DNA from: Centrapalus pauciflorus
Lineage: Eukaryota; Streptophyta; Magnoliopsida; Asterales; Asteraceae
Length of the DNA stretch: 64,000 bases
Direction of reading: 5' to 3'
Assembly: GCA_020465985.1 (NCBI GenBank)
Contig: JAANYP010002347.1
Span: 38,382-102,381 of the forward strand
The notes beneath the pieces were generated by a model that had not been told where the DNA came from, ran no database searches, and saw nothing but the letters and a program-made list of their open reading frames with translations. Position 1 is the stretch's first letter. The number at the start of each line of letters is the position of its first letter. Below, one piece after another: positions 43,859 to 53,738 of this stretch. Both the position numbers and the translations under genes were made by a program.

Positions 43859-45184
43859 CTGTAAGCAAATAAAAAATCATGTTAGTCAGACCAGGTACAC
43901 AAATGACAATCCTTCAAATGTAGAAAAATTGTAACATTTTATCCGAAATTGTAAAAAGTTGTGATTTTCTGTTTAAGGCATCGGGATTCCAGACAATAAT
44001 AGACTATTGTTGAGAGGACTCCAGAGTCAATCGTTTAGAGACCAATGTTAGAAAAAAAACACAAATTTATAACAATTTCTTAAAAAAAATGTGACATTTT
44101 TCTTAAAACATTCAAAATTCAACACTTAGGAAAAATCTTCTTTTAAAACTCGAATGAAACTACAACTTTCTCGAATGACTCTTGATTAATCTCGGGTGAC
44201 ACATGAAACAACTCGACTTAGTCTATGAATAAACTCGAATAAGCCTATATAAAACTCGAATTACATATGTATGAAACTCGAATAAAACATGACACAACTC
44301 GAATAGTTCTTGATTCAACTCGAATGAGTCTTGAAGGTTCTCGAATGATCAATTTGTCCATCTCGAATAAAACATGAGAGTATGTGGACTATCTCTATGA
44401 TGTCTAACACTCAATTTGTATGAAGAAGACACTTTCTCGATAACCACATTGTCCCAACTCGAATAAACTATAAGTGTTCTCGGACAATGTATTAATCGAG
44501 ATTTAAGTTCTGAAAATTTTCTAAGTCCTGTTATTCAGTCAACTCGCATGATACACATAAGTTTCTCGAATAAACCCTTATTCAACTCGAGTGACATAGA
44601 GACTTTCTCGATTTATCATTTGAATCAACTCGATTAACTCTTGGGTTTTCTCGAGTCACATGTTATTCAACTCGAATCAGTCTAAGGCTTTCTCGAATGT
44701 CTTTTAAGCCAACTCGATTAACTCTTGGGCTTTCTCGAGTATAGCTTTATTCGAGAAGTTCCTGTTGTTTTTATTACAAGTCCAATTTACACTGAATTTT
44801 CGAATTTAATTTCAGGGACCTTTTTCAGTGATTTAAAACTTGTATCCCCTTCGAAATCCAATTTTGAACACATTTGATTTACTGAACTTTGAACAAAAAC
44901 AACATTAAAGTTGTTAAAAATTCAAATTTCAGAATCATGAAGAACACGAACTTTCTGAAACTAAAATCAATCTTTCTGTTTGTGTGGTTTGATTTGAACC
45001 ATGAAATTTCAGATTCATGTTCACATTCATAAACCAAAACTTACCACACATTTTATTTCAGATTTATGAACAACTAATTCTAAACACCATTAATACTCAA
45101 AAATACACAAAAAGATATAATACGAACAGACACATACAGTAGTTAATATTGAAATGAAAGAAAGAAATATACGATTTTACTCAC
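43859..45184 (-). promoter_or_regulatory. Predicted 5'-UTR intron of the accessory gene
   Basis: On the minus strand, TTCT|GTGAGTAAA (GT at 45184-45183) is a good plant 5' splice site. TGACTAACATG...TTTTTTATTTGCTTACAG|GTG (AG at 43860-43859) has an ideal branch-point word, CTAAC, and a pyrimidine tract. The exon after the acceptor begins eight bases before the accessory ATG. The intron would be about 1.3 kb and contain the TCGAG minisatellite. The same acceptor could instead receive a splice from the 5' LTR leader, giving an env-like subgenomic mRNA. Confidence 0.5.
44135..44775 (-). repeat. Second TCGAGTT minisatellite, ahead of the accessory gene
   Basis: On the minus strand the words ATTCGAGTT, TTCGAGAAA and TTCGAGTTG recur every 20-35 bp about 25-30 times. 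It has the same core as the minisatellites in the gag leaders of both elements (30535-31115 and 52440-53000) but more diverged spacers. No open frame. Confidence 0.85.
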
Positions 45185-45322
45185 AGAATAATGAACTGCT
45201 TGCTTGAATCTATCGAAAATATGTAGAAAATTGATGTTTCTTAATGGTGAAGTAAGTTGTGTAGAAGACGGTGAATAGTGGTCAAGGTTTCGAAAAGTTT
45301 AATTTGTATTTCAAAACTCAAC

Positions 45323-45328
45323 TTTATA
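45323..45328 (-). promoter_or_regulatory. Possible internal TATA box for the accessory gene
   Basis: CAACTATAAAGTTGAG on the minus strand. About 140 bases downstream lies the predicted 5' splice site at 45184, so transcripts starting near 45295 would have a first exon of about 110 bases. The position is plausible, but a TATA word alone is weak evidence in AT-rich DNA. Confidence 0.35.
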
Positions 45329-45339
45329 GTTGGATTTCA

Positions 45340-45878
45340 CCCGGCCCATATTTGAATTTTAATTATGATAATGTCGGCCCATATTCACCAAAGAAAAACC
45401 CATTTAAAAACATCAAAACCTACTTATTATTTCAAAAAATTTTCAACAAGACAAAACACAACACACAAAAAAAAAATTAAAAAAAATTAAAACAACATAA
45501 AAAATTCTTTTTAAAAAAATGAAAATTTCACAGAAAAAATAATAAAAAACACAAAACAAAATATTAAACTCAACAAAAAAACAAACAAACAAAAAAAATT
45601 ATTTAAATGCTCCCCTTTAATTTTTGAATGCTGCTCCCCCTCAAATGTGTATTCTTTTTCTCAGCTCTGCTCCCCCTACAAAATATCAGATAATTTTTAT
45701 CAGATTTACTCAAAATCAGACAAAATTATTATCTGCTTCCCCTGCACATGACAATTCAGATCTTGTTAAGTTCCAAGGAATATTAACTCTTTAAGATTCA
45801 AGAATTTAACATCAGACTAAAATCAATAAAAAATGAAAATTTTAAAATTATATATTGAAACTACTGAATTATTAAATC
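45340..45878 (-). other. Post-pol spacer of element 2 with repeated polypurine-tract-like motifs
   Basis: AT-rich, with long A-runs on the plus strand (45420-45600). On the minus strand four motifs of the type AGGGGGAGCA lie at about 45618-45609 (AAGGGGAGCA), 45641-45632, 45677-45668 and 45743-45734 (AGGGGAAGCA). They correspond to the cluster after pol in element 1. No gene. Confidence 0.75.
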
Positions 45879-46966
45879 TTAACGATTCAACATACCTAAT
45901 TTGTATACCAAAAAATTAAACCTTTTTTCATCTAACGCTTTGGTAAACAAATCAGCTAGTTGATATTCAGTAGGTACAAATATAATTCTATATTTCCATT
46001 TTCTACATGATCTTTTATAAAATGATACCGAATGTCAATGTGTTTTGTTTTTGAACGTTGCACCGGATTTGATTGAATAGCTATTGCGCTCTGAGAATCA
46101 CAATATATTGGTATTTTCTTTGGTGTAAACCCGTAATCGCGCAGTTGGCTCTTCATCCACAACACCTGAGAACAGCAAGAAGATACGGCAACGTACTGTG
46201 CTTCAGCTGTAGACAATGAGACGCAATGTTGTTTATTGGATGACCAACATACGGGTTTGTCACCTAAGACCTGTACTGCTCCAGACGTACTTTTTCTGTC
46301 CATCTTATCACCTGCGTGATCAGCGTTAGAAAAAGCAGTCAGATTAAATGAAGATTCTCTAGGATACCACAAACCAAGATTTGGAGTTCCTTTGAGATAT
46401 CTTAAAATTCGTTTCGCAGCTGTTAAGTGTGATTCTTTAGGATTTGCCTGATATCTTGCACAGACACATGTAGCAAACATAATATCTGGTCTACTAGCTG
46501 TTAAGTACATTAATGACCAAATTATACCTCGATAATGAGTCATATCTACAGGTTTCCCTGAGATGTGCTCATCGACTTTTGACTTTGAATCCGGAGCCAT
46601 GGGAGTTTTCATAGGAGTACTGTTGACCATGTTAAATTTATTTAACATGTCTTGTATATATTTTGACTGATTGATAAAAACACCATCAGCTAATTATTTT
46701 ACTTGTAATCCTAAGAAAAAATTTATTTCCCCCATCATGCTCATTTCGAATTTTTGGGACATTAAAAATGCGAATTTCTTACAAAATTCTGGATTTGTAG
46801 ACCCAAATATTATGTCGTCTACATATATTTGTATAACTATGATATCCGGCCCCTGACCTTTTATAAACATGGTTGTGTCAACTGCACCTTTTGTAACTCC
46901 ACATTTCAACAGATATGTTGAAAGTGCATCATACCAAGCACGTGGTGCTTGTTTAGATGAATCCAC
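45879..46966 (-). pseudogene. pol: pol part 3 of element 2: C-terminal reverse transcriptase and RNase H
   Basis: Starts within the deletion junction at about 46966 with KQAPRAWYDAL, continues through the catalytic IYVDDIIFGST and NFFLGLQVK, then meets a TAA at 46696-46694 where element 1 has CAA. The same frame goes on from 46648 through RNase H (FSNADHAGD, with Asn where element 1 has Asp, then LSTAEAQYVAV and YCDSQSAIAI). A small loss near 45985 shifts it, ending at 45956. The natural stop is at 45881-45879. The missing N-terminal part of the reverse transcriptase makes it inactive. Confidence 0.92.
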
Positions 46967-48138
46967 ATTTCATCGTAGTCAATCCCTTCTTGTTGGCTGT
47001 ATCCTTTGGCAACAAGACGAGCTTTATTCCGAATGATTACTCCATGTTCGTCTTTCTTGTTTTTAAAGATCCATTTCGTGCCTATAATGGATTTGTCTTT
47101 TGGGCGCTCAACAAGTCTCCAGACCTTTAACCGTTCAAACTGGTTCAGTTCTTCTTGCATCGCCACAATCCAATCAGCGTCCAGAAGTGCTTCTTTTACA
47201 TTCTTGGGCTCTATTTTACTTAGAAAATTTGAAAACAGACATTCATTTATGGTTGCCCTTCTGGTTTGGACTGACGCGGATGGATCACCAATAATGTTTT
47301 CTATTGGGTGATTTCTTGTCCACTTAAAAGTATGTGGAAACGGTTCTTGATTGGGATTACGATCTAGATAAGATTGGGGAGTTACTTCAGATGTTGTAGG
47401 TGGGACATCTGAGGTAGGAGCTTCTGAATGTTCAGAAGTAATGGGGGTTTCAGAAGAATATGGAGGTTCAATGGGTTGTACAATCTCAGTAGTCGACTGC
47501 ACATTTGCTGTTGAGGCTTCTCCAGTTTCTTCTGAAACTTGTTGTTGAGAAAGATCAGAGACTACGACTGGATCTTCAGTAATCCTGTCAGGCACCAAAT
47601 TTTGAACATTAGTTTTGGGCTTTTCAAAATAGTCTTCATAAAAATTCTCAAACAACTTATGTAATTCTGAGTGTTCAGCATTTTGTTCAGATGACTCCAA
47701 TGAAGTCTGTGTTTTAGGTTCGGGTCCTGAACTGGTGTGTTCAGAAGCCATTATCACTCCTTCATCAAATTTGACATTCACGCTCTCGTTGACTGTCTTG
47801 GTTCTCTTGTTGTACACTCGGAAGGCAACCGACTCCTTTGAATATCCGATGAATATTCCTTCATCTGCCTTTTGATTAAACTTTCCAAGATTATCTTTGT
47901 CGTTTAGAATAAAGCATCTGCAACCAAAGACATGGAAAAATTTAATATTAGGTATTCGTTTATTAATCAATTCATAAGGAGTCTTTCCGAATCTCTTATT
48001 TATGATTGAACGACTCTGTGTGAAATAAGCTATTGCAACTGCTTCTGCCCACAAGAATAACGGTAAATTTGAATATGCCAACATCGTCCTAGCTGATTCC
48101 ACTAGTGTCCGATTTCTTCTTTCAACGACACCGTTCTG
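46906..48138 (-). pseudogene. pol: pol part 2 of element 2: end of integrase and start of reverse transcriptase, truncated by deletion
   Basis: This follows the TAA at 48141-48139 in the same frame. It begins with the segment carrying the catalytic glutamate of integrase (QNGVVERRNR, just after the stop), then the copia integrase C-terminal region (FHVFGCRCFILN, GIFIGYSKES). A variable Ser/Thr-rich linker follows, then the start of reverse transcriptase (WRLVERPKDKSIIGTKWIFK, ARLVAKGYSQQEGIDYDE). At about 46972 the sequence jumps to KQAPRAW. About 210 bases present in element 1 (36544-36753, including the QMDVKTAFLNG catalytic motif) are replaced by about 13 bases, and the frame is lost. Confidence 0.92.
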
Positions 48139-49023
48139 TTATGGAGTTCGAGCAGCTGAAAACTGATGTGTAATTCCTATAGAATTCAAAAATGAGTCTA
48201 GCGATTTGTTCTTGAATTCTGTTCCGTTATCTGAGCGGATTGTTTGAATTGTGAGTTGCAACTTCACTTGTATTTTCCGGATGAAGTCTATGATTGTTTC
48301 GGTTGCATCTGATTTGGATCTCAGGAAGAAAACCCATGTGTATCGTGAATAGTCATCAACTATCACCAATACATATTGTTTCTTATTAATGCTTTGTACT
48401 CTCATTGGTCCACACAAATCTATATGCAGTAATTCCAGCGCCCTCGTGGATGAGTGTTCTGTTTTGGATTTGTGTGAAGCTCTTGTCATTTTACCTTTTT
48501 CACATGCGGCACACAACTGCTCCTTTTGGAATTTGAGAGTTGGCAGCCCTTTGAATAACCCTCCTTTTGCTAGGTTGGTTAACTCATTGAAGTTCAGATG
48601 TGAAAGGCGACGATGCCACAACAATGCTGTTTTGGATGTAGCTTTTGACATTAAGCAAACATCTTTCTTCAGATTAATCGAGGCTAAATCAATGGAGTAC
48701 AAATTGGTTTTCCTGTTTCCTGCCAATATTTCCTTTCCTTCGCCGGATCTGATGATGCATCGATTGGCTTTGAAATTGACTTCTAAACCTTTATCACACA
48801 ACTGTCCAATACTAAACAAATTGTGTCCAAGACCATCAACATAGAAAACCTTTTGGATGGTAATTTTGTCGTATTTGAGATTTCCGTATCCTTTGATCGG
48901 ACAAAACTGATCATTTCCAAATCTGACCGTCCCACAGAACTTTTCTACAAAGTCCGTGAGTGTGTCTCGTTGTCCGGTCATATGCTTGGAACATCCGGAG
49001 TCAAGATACCAGACATGGTTTAC
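48139..49023 (-). pseudogene. pol: pol part 1 of element 2: protease and integrase core
   Basis: The frame opens after a TAG at 49026-49024 and overlaps the end of gag by 23 bases, in the +1 frame. The protease signature YLDSGCSKHMTG leads. Counting from the Met of HMTG (48981), integrase shows the zinc residues His123, His128, Cys157 and Cys160 (WHRRLSH...CAAC) and core Asp188 (LLHIDLCGPM) and Asp251 (IRSDNGTEF). A TAA at 48141-48139, replacing the first Gln of QQNGVVE, cuts off the catalytic glutamate. Apart from this stop the segment is undamaged. Confidence 0.93.
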
Positions 49024-52000
49024 CTATAAGACGAAGTAGCACATGAGATACCCACTTGTAGTTGGGTACTTTTGTTTTAGGTAATTCATGCACAGTATTA
49101 TTTGTTTTTCTAACAGATATGGCTTTTAGCTTGTCATTTGATGTTATTTTAGGTACCCACTTTTGAACTGTTCTTTTAGGTATCCACTTTTGTACAATTC
49201 GTGGTGGAATTGTTTTTGAAATACTTTTCTGTGGAACCTTTTTCTGTTCATAAAATGGGTCCTTTTTCTTCGGTTGCCATACGAGCTTATTAGATTTAAC
49301 AAATGAAGGCTTACAAGCACAAGAATTCAAAGCAATTAAGTCCGTTCTTGAAAACTTTATACAAGAATTATTAACAAGTTTATTATTACAGACAGAATGT
49401 TCAATGTTGCTATTTCTATCTGTAACAATTTTGTCATTCACGCGCCACTCTTGTTTTATACTCTTGTTTTTCTGTTCTCTTTTCTTCTTTTGCCAAACTT
49501 GTTTTTTCGAACCGTTCACAATGATATCTAACATAAAAGAAGTATGAGAATTAGTAGATTTAGATACTTGTTTCTTCTGTAAATTTCTCATACCTTTTGA
49601 AGATTGGACTTTAAGTGCAATTGAGTCCGCTGATGAAGATGATTCACCATTTTCAAAGTTAGGAGTATTAACAATAACTTTTGTTTTCTCCTTCTTTTGT
49701 TTTAATAATGGTGAAATTTCAGATGATTTTAAAGAATCTGTAGACATTCTTTGCAGAATTTTAACAGGTTCTTTATTATCATTTGATTGTTTGTTATGCA
49801 AAGGTTTGACAATTTCATTAATTTTACCAAACATTTGCTCTAATGAATTAAAGTCAGAGTGCATGTACAGATCAAATTCCTTTTCTGAATTTATAGAATC
49901 TAGAGAAGTAGAGGATTTTGGATCAGACAATTTTATGTTTTTAGGCTGACTTTGTAACTTTTGTTCCATCGTTCTTAGTTCAGCCTTGAGAGTTCCATTC
50001 TCTGTCTCAAAATTTTTAACTTTCAATTCTAGATCAGAATTTATCTTTTCTAAAATTGAATATGGTTGATATAACTTTTGAGATTGAGTAGGTAATTCAG
50101 ACAAATCCTTTTCAGAATATGTTTGAATGTACTCTTCTTTAATATCTTGAATATTACTTGTTTCATTTATTCTGGTATAATCACCAGAATTTTGCATTTT
50201 GTCTGATCGTAATCTTTTTATTTCTTCACTAGATTCTACTTCTTCAGAAGCTTTCATAAATGCCATTTTTAATCCTAAGTTCATGTATCTGACATCATAT
50301 AATGTTGGTGAACTAGATATTGCTTTCGTCAGATACTTTGAATTTTCCCAACCAATTCCAGATTTAGAATTATAAAATTCTGTACCTTTTGGTTGATTTA
50401 AATAAATTGTTTGATCTGTTTGTCCTCTTTTGATAAATTCATCTTCCATCTTCTTTATTTTCTCATAAAGTTTAGTTCGTTCTTCAAAAATAGCATGATA
50501 TTTTACAGAAAAGTTTGAAGCTTCTAATTCTGCTATTCGCAGTCTTTCTTGTAAATCAGATATATTGTGATTAAGATTGAGTATATTGCTTTGAAGTTCT
50601 CTTTCCTTATCTTGTAAGTCTGAAACTGCTCGTAAGGCTAACGCTTTATCTTTGGAAAAGTCTAAAACTAAGTTATGTTCATTACGAAGTTTGTTTTCCA
50701 AAGAATGAGCATTATTCTTTTCCGCCTTTAATGATTTTTCAAACTTTTTAAGCATAAAGGCCATATGAGTTAGTTTTTCTTCAAGTACACATGATTCATC
50801 AATATCAGAGTCAGAATTAGAATGTACCTCCGCCTTATCTGAATCATCTGATTTATCTGACTCTAAATCTTCTTCATTTTCAGCCTCAGTTTTGCCAGTT
50901 GCCATCAATGCAACTTCTTCTGTCTCTTCCTCCTCAGATTCTTGTGTTTCTGCATCCTCTTCATCAGTTAAACCAACCCATACTTCATCCTCAGCTAACA
51001 TGGCTGATTCACTCAGTTCAGACTCATTGAATATCTCTGATTTGAGGCAAATGTGAGCATCTTCATCCAGAATGTCATCATCTTCAGATAACTGCAACCA
51101 GTAGTCATCCTCCGCCATAAGAGCTTTGCCAGACTCTTTTTTTTTTGCTAAGAGAGCCTTTCTTGTATAGTAGTCTGAGTTTTTGACTACTGGGGATCTG
51201 CATTCTCGGGCATAATGACCTGGTTTTCCACAGTTGTAACATTTCTGTTCTGACTCTTTCTTTGCTGACTTTTCTGACTTTTCATATTTGTCAGTCTTTC
51301 TTCCACTGCTTTCTCCAGATTTCTCATATTTGTCCTTCTTCTCAATTTTCCTCGAGCCTGTTTTATAGCGCATCTTATTGTTGGTTGGCTTTCTGTAGAA
51401 TTTCTTTTGAAATGCTTTTGTAAGCAGTGCCATATGCTTTTTCATCTCTTCTATCTCTGAATCAGCAGATGAATCTGAGGATTCTGATTCGGAAGATGTA
51501 CTGCTGACTATGGCTCTTTTCTCCTTTTTCATTTTGTATTTGAACTTTTTCTCTGCCAGAAGAGCCAATGGATCAACAGTTTCTTTCTCGGCTTTCTTCT
51601 TTCCTGATATTTTCCTCAACACAACCTCTTGATAGTTGTTGAGGTTTTCAAATATCATATGAAAATCCATTTCTTCAATATCTTTTGTTTGCTGGATAAT
51701 CATAGCATATTTTTCCCATTCAGGATTCAGAACATTTAAGAATTTGACATTTATGTCCAGATTGGACTTTGTCACTCCGTTTCGTTTCATTTCACTTACC
51801 AAATTCACAAACCTTAGGTAAGTGTTTTCCAGTAGTTCACCTTCACGGGCTCTAAAATTTTCAAACGTCATTAGGCTGTTTCTAGCCCTGTGTGTGGCAG
51901 CTCTGTCAGATCCCCTCATGATTTTACACACTTCATCCCAGATTGACTTAGCAGTTTTTGTGTGTGTGAGGCTTGTGTAAATATCATTGGGGATGGATAT

Positions 52001-52288
52001 CAGAAGTAACTTCCTGGCAGTTTTATCCCCTAATTTTCTATTTTTTTGAGCCTTAGTCAGGTTGGTGACCTCTACTGTCCTTGGTGGAATTGGGGGATTA
52101 CCAGTTGGTACTCCTGGGATTGTTTCCATAAAAGTGGCTGGTCCTTCTGTTAAGGATTTTAGCATCTCTTCCGATAGATCATGAAAACTAATAAATTCAA
52201 GAAACCTCTCCCTCCATTGAACATATTCACCCCTATATAGGATTGGGGGTTTGGTTTCTGAACCCATTGCCAGAGCGTCTTTAGACAT
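49001..52288 (-). CDS. gag: Intact Gag of copia element 2 (1,095 aa)
   Basis: The particle-forming protein of the element, complete from ATG 52288 (MSKDALAMGS) to TGA 49003-49001. Residues 1-235 form a UBN2/copia-type Gag domain (TAKSIWDEVCKIM, FRAREGELLENTYLRF). A Lys-rich stretch and a Ser/Glu patch (SSTSSESESSDSSADSE) follow. A CX2CX4HX4C zinc knuckle (Cys350, Cys353, His358, Cys363) binds RNA. After an acidic region, residues about 490-610 and 735-775 are predicted coiled coil. The C-terminal 200 residues are strongly basic, with WRVND, WQKKKREQ and repeated WVPK/WIPK patches. The length is about twice that of a usual copia Gag; long Gag proteins with coiled coils are known in Sireviruses. 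Pol lies in the +1 frame with a 23-base overlap. Confidence 0.93.
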   Translation of the reverse strand: MSKDALAMGSETKPPILYRGEYVQWRERFLEFISFHDLSEEMLKSLTEGPATFMETIPGVPTGNPPIPPRTVEVTNLTKAQKNRKLGDKTARKLLLISIPNDIYTSLTHTKTAKSIWDEVCKIMRGSDRAATHRARNSLMTFENFRAREGELLENTYLRFVNLVSEMKRNGVTKSNLDINVKFLNVLNPEWEKYAMIIQQTKDIEEMDFHMIFENLNNYQEVVLRKISGKKKAEKETVDPLALLAEKKFKYKMKKEKRAIVSSTSSESESSDSSADSEIEEMKKHMALLTKAFQKKFYRKPTNNKMRYKTGSRKIEKKDKYEKSGESSGRKTDKYEKSEKSAKKESEQKCYNCGKPGHYARECRSPVVKNSDYYTRKALLAKKKESGKALMAEDDYWLQLSEDDDILDEDAHICLKSEIFNESELSESAMLAEDEVWVGLTDEEDAETQESEEEETEEVALMATGKTEAENEEDLESDKSDDSDKAEVHSNSDSDIDESCVLEEKLTHMAFMLKKFEKSLKAEKNNAHSLENKLRNEHNLVLDFSKDKALALRAVSDLQDKERELQSNILNLNHNISDLQERLRIAELEASNFSVKYHAIFEERTKLYEKIKKMEDEFIKRGQTDQTIYLNQPKGTEFYNSKSGIGWENSKYLTKAISSSPTLYDVRYMNLGLKMAFMKASEEVESSEEIKRLRSDKMQNSGDYTRINETSNIQDIKEEYIQTYSEKDLSELPTQSQKLYQPYSILEKINSDLELKVKNFETENGTLKAELRTMEQKLQSQPKNIKLSDPKSSTSLDSINSEKEFDLYMHSDFNSLEQMFGKINEIVKPLHNKQSNDNKEPVKILQRMSTDSLKSSEISPLLKQKKEKTKVIVNTPNFENGESSSSADSIALKVQSSKGMRNLQKKQVSKSTNSHTSFMLDIIVNGSKKQVWQKKKREQKNKSIKQEWRVNDKIVTDRNSNIEHSVCNNKLVNNSCIKFSRTDLIALNSCACKPSFVKSNKLVWQPKKKDPFYEQKKVPQKSISKTIPPRIVQKWIPKRTVQKWVPKITSNDKLKAISVRKTNNTVHELPKTKVPNYKWVSHVLLRLIGKPCLVS

Positions 52289-52439
52289 ATTGATTGATAT
52301 ATGGGAAACTGTCCAAGATCTATGAACTCCGATTGAGATTGAAAAGTTTGATCAAACTCGGAAACACAGATTAGTACTGAAATCTACAACACAGTAACTT
52401 GTTAGTAGCAATAATCAACTTGTCTCAGACACTGAATAG

Positions 52440-53000
52440 ACTTGATGTTGATGTATTGCAACAATCTCGATAAATATGTGTGTGAAACTTGAATGATCTA
52501 AGTATTAAACTCGAATGAGTTTTGAGTGAAACTCGAATGGGTGTAATGTGAAACTCGAATGAGTTTAGAGTGAAACTCGAATGAGTTTAGAGTGAAACTC
52601 GTATGAGTTTAATGTGAAACTCGATTGAGTCTTATGTGAAACTCGATTGAGTCTTATGTGAAACTCGATTGAGTCTTATGTGGAACTCGATTGTGTTTGG
52701 TATGAAACTCGAATGACTTTGAAATGAAACTCGAGTTTGTTTAAAATGAAACTCGAATTTGCTTTAAATGAAACTCGAATTTGCTTTAAATGAAACTCGA
52801 ATTTGCTTGAAATGAAACTCGAATTTGCTTTGAAACTTGAATAAATTTCACTTCTAATAAACTCGATCAACTTTATATCTAACTTGATTGATTGTGGTTG
52901 TCAACTCGATTGACAGTGATTGTCAACTCGATTGACACTTTTGTCAACTCAAATTCCACAGGTATTCAACTCGAATAACAGAAATATTCAACTCGAATAA
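52440..53000 (-). repeat. TCGAGTTT minisatellite in the element 2 leader
   Basis: On the minus strand TCGAGTTTCA recurs about every 20-24 bp over some 550 bp, with local near-identical runs: ACTCGATTGAGTCTTATGTG three times at about 52618-52681, and ACTCGAATTTGCTTTAAATG near 52750-52800. The open frames inside it (for example at 52676-52870) are translations of the repeat. It corresponds to the leader repeat of element 1, but copy number and unit variants differ. Confidence 0.9.
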
Positions 53001-53446
53001 CACACAGGATATGTGTATTTCGAGTTTCTTAATATTTTTTGATTTTTCAAGTCTGAAAGTCAAATTAAATCCAAAAATTTGCCCATTTTCACTCAAATTG
53101 CAATCGAAGGTGAGGATTGTGAATACAAACACTTTTTGTGAAACACCTTTGTGCAAAAATAGATCTAGGTTTGACTTTTTCAATGGAACAGTACTCGTTT
53201 TTATATTTTTTTCAAAATTTAACAAAATTGCCTAGATCTTTTTCTGTGTTTTGTGAATCAATTCAAGTTTATACTCAATTGATTCGTCTATCAAACCTTT
53301 ACCTTCGATCCAATATTCACTGGTAATGATCCACAGATAAAATACCCTTAGTGATTTTAGGGTTTTTCTATTAAAAAAATCTCAAGAACAGTGAGTTGTT
53401 TCGAAAAAAAAAAATCAATCTCAGATCAGAATATTCACCCCTAAAT

Positions 53447-53457
53447 CTCTGATACCA
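53447..53457 (-). promoter_or_regulatory. Primer binding site of element 2 (tRNA-iMet)
   Basis: TGGTATCAGAG on the minus strand, two bases inside the 5' LTR boundary, the same position as in element 1. Confidence 0.9.
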
Positions 53458-53459
53458 AT

Positions 53460-53738
53460 TGTGAATTACAGTTTCATATCAATCATACAACAAATTAAGA
53501 ACAATAACAATGCATTAATCAAAACACTAACCGAATGATTGATTATTAGTGAAAGTCGGTTACAAAAAGCTTGAGAGAATAATTCCTGAATTAGCAACTG
53601 CTATATTTCGTAAAAGTGCAAACTGTCAGATCTCTTCTATTAAGTCAAAATACTATTTATATACATATTTGACAACTATCAAAGAAATACAAAACAACCC
53701 CTAGACTTTGTTTCCATCAATTAAAACATAACCTAACA
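53460..53738 (-). mobile_element. 5' LTR of copia element 2
   Basis: 279 bp on the minus strand, TGTTAGGTTATG...TAATTCACA, flanked on the right by the target duplication AAAGG and satellite (AAAGGCATAAA). It differs from the 3' LTR by about six substitutions, a short indel near 53640 and one C in a C-run near 53700. Confidence 0.95.

Larger units (their letters stand above)
39907..53738 (-). mobile_element. Ty1/copia element 2 with accessory ORF region (13,832 bp)
   Basis: Minus-strand element with LTRs of 279 and 281 bp and target duplication AAAGG (39902-39906 and 53739-53743). In its own orientation it contains leader with minisatellite, an intact gag, a broken pol, a tract-like motif cluster, a second leader with minisatellite, a long accessory frame, the polypurine tract and the 3' LTR. 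LTRs differ by about six substitutions and a few short indels (about 2%). It is the longer relative of element 1. Pol has a deletion in reverse transcriptase and two or more stops, so this copy is not autonomous. Confidence 0.96.

Noticed and set aside
43851..43880. Upstream ATG at 43880 as the start of the accessory protein
   Set aside because: It lies in TTTTTTATTTGCTTACAG, which reads as the pyrimidine tract and AG of a 3' splice site; the next ATG, at 43850, gives a normal N-terminus.
41299..43880. Interpreting the accessory frame as an env-like protein
   Set aside because: No signal peptide, no hydrophobic membrane segment and no furin-type site are visible, while a nuclear localisation signal is.
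45271..45480. 69-codon plus-strand frame opposite the accessory gene leader
   Set aside because: Low-complexity Lys/Asn/Phe translation of an A-rich spacer, antisense to the element and without homologue in element 1.
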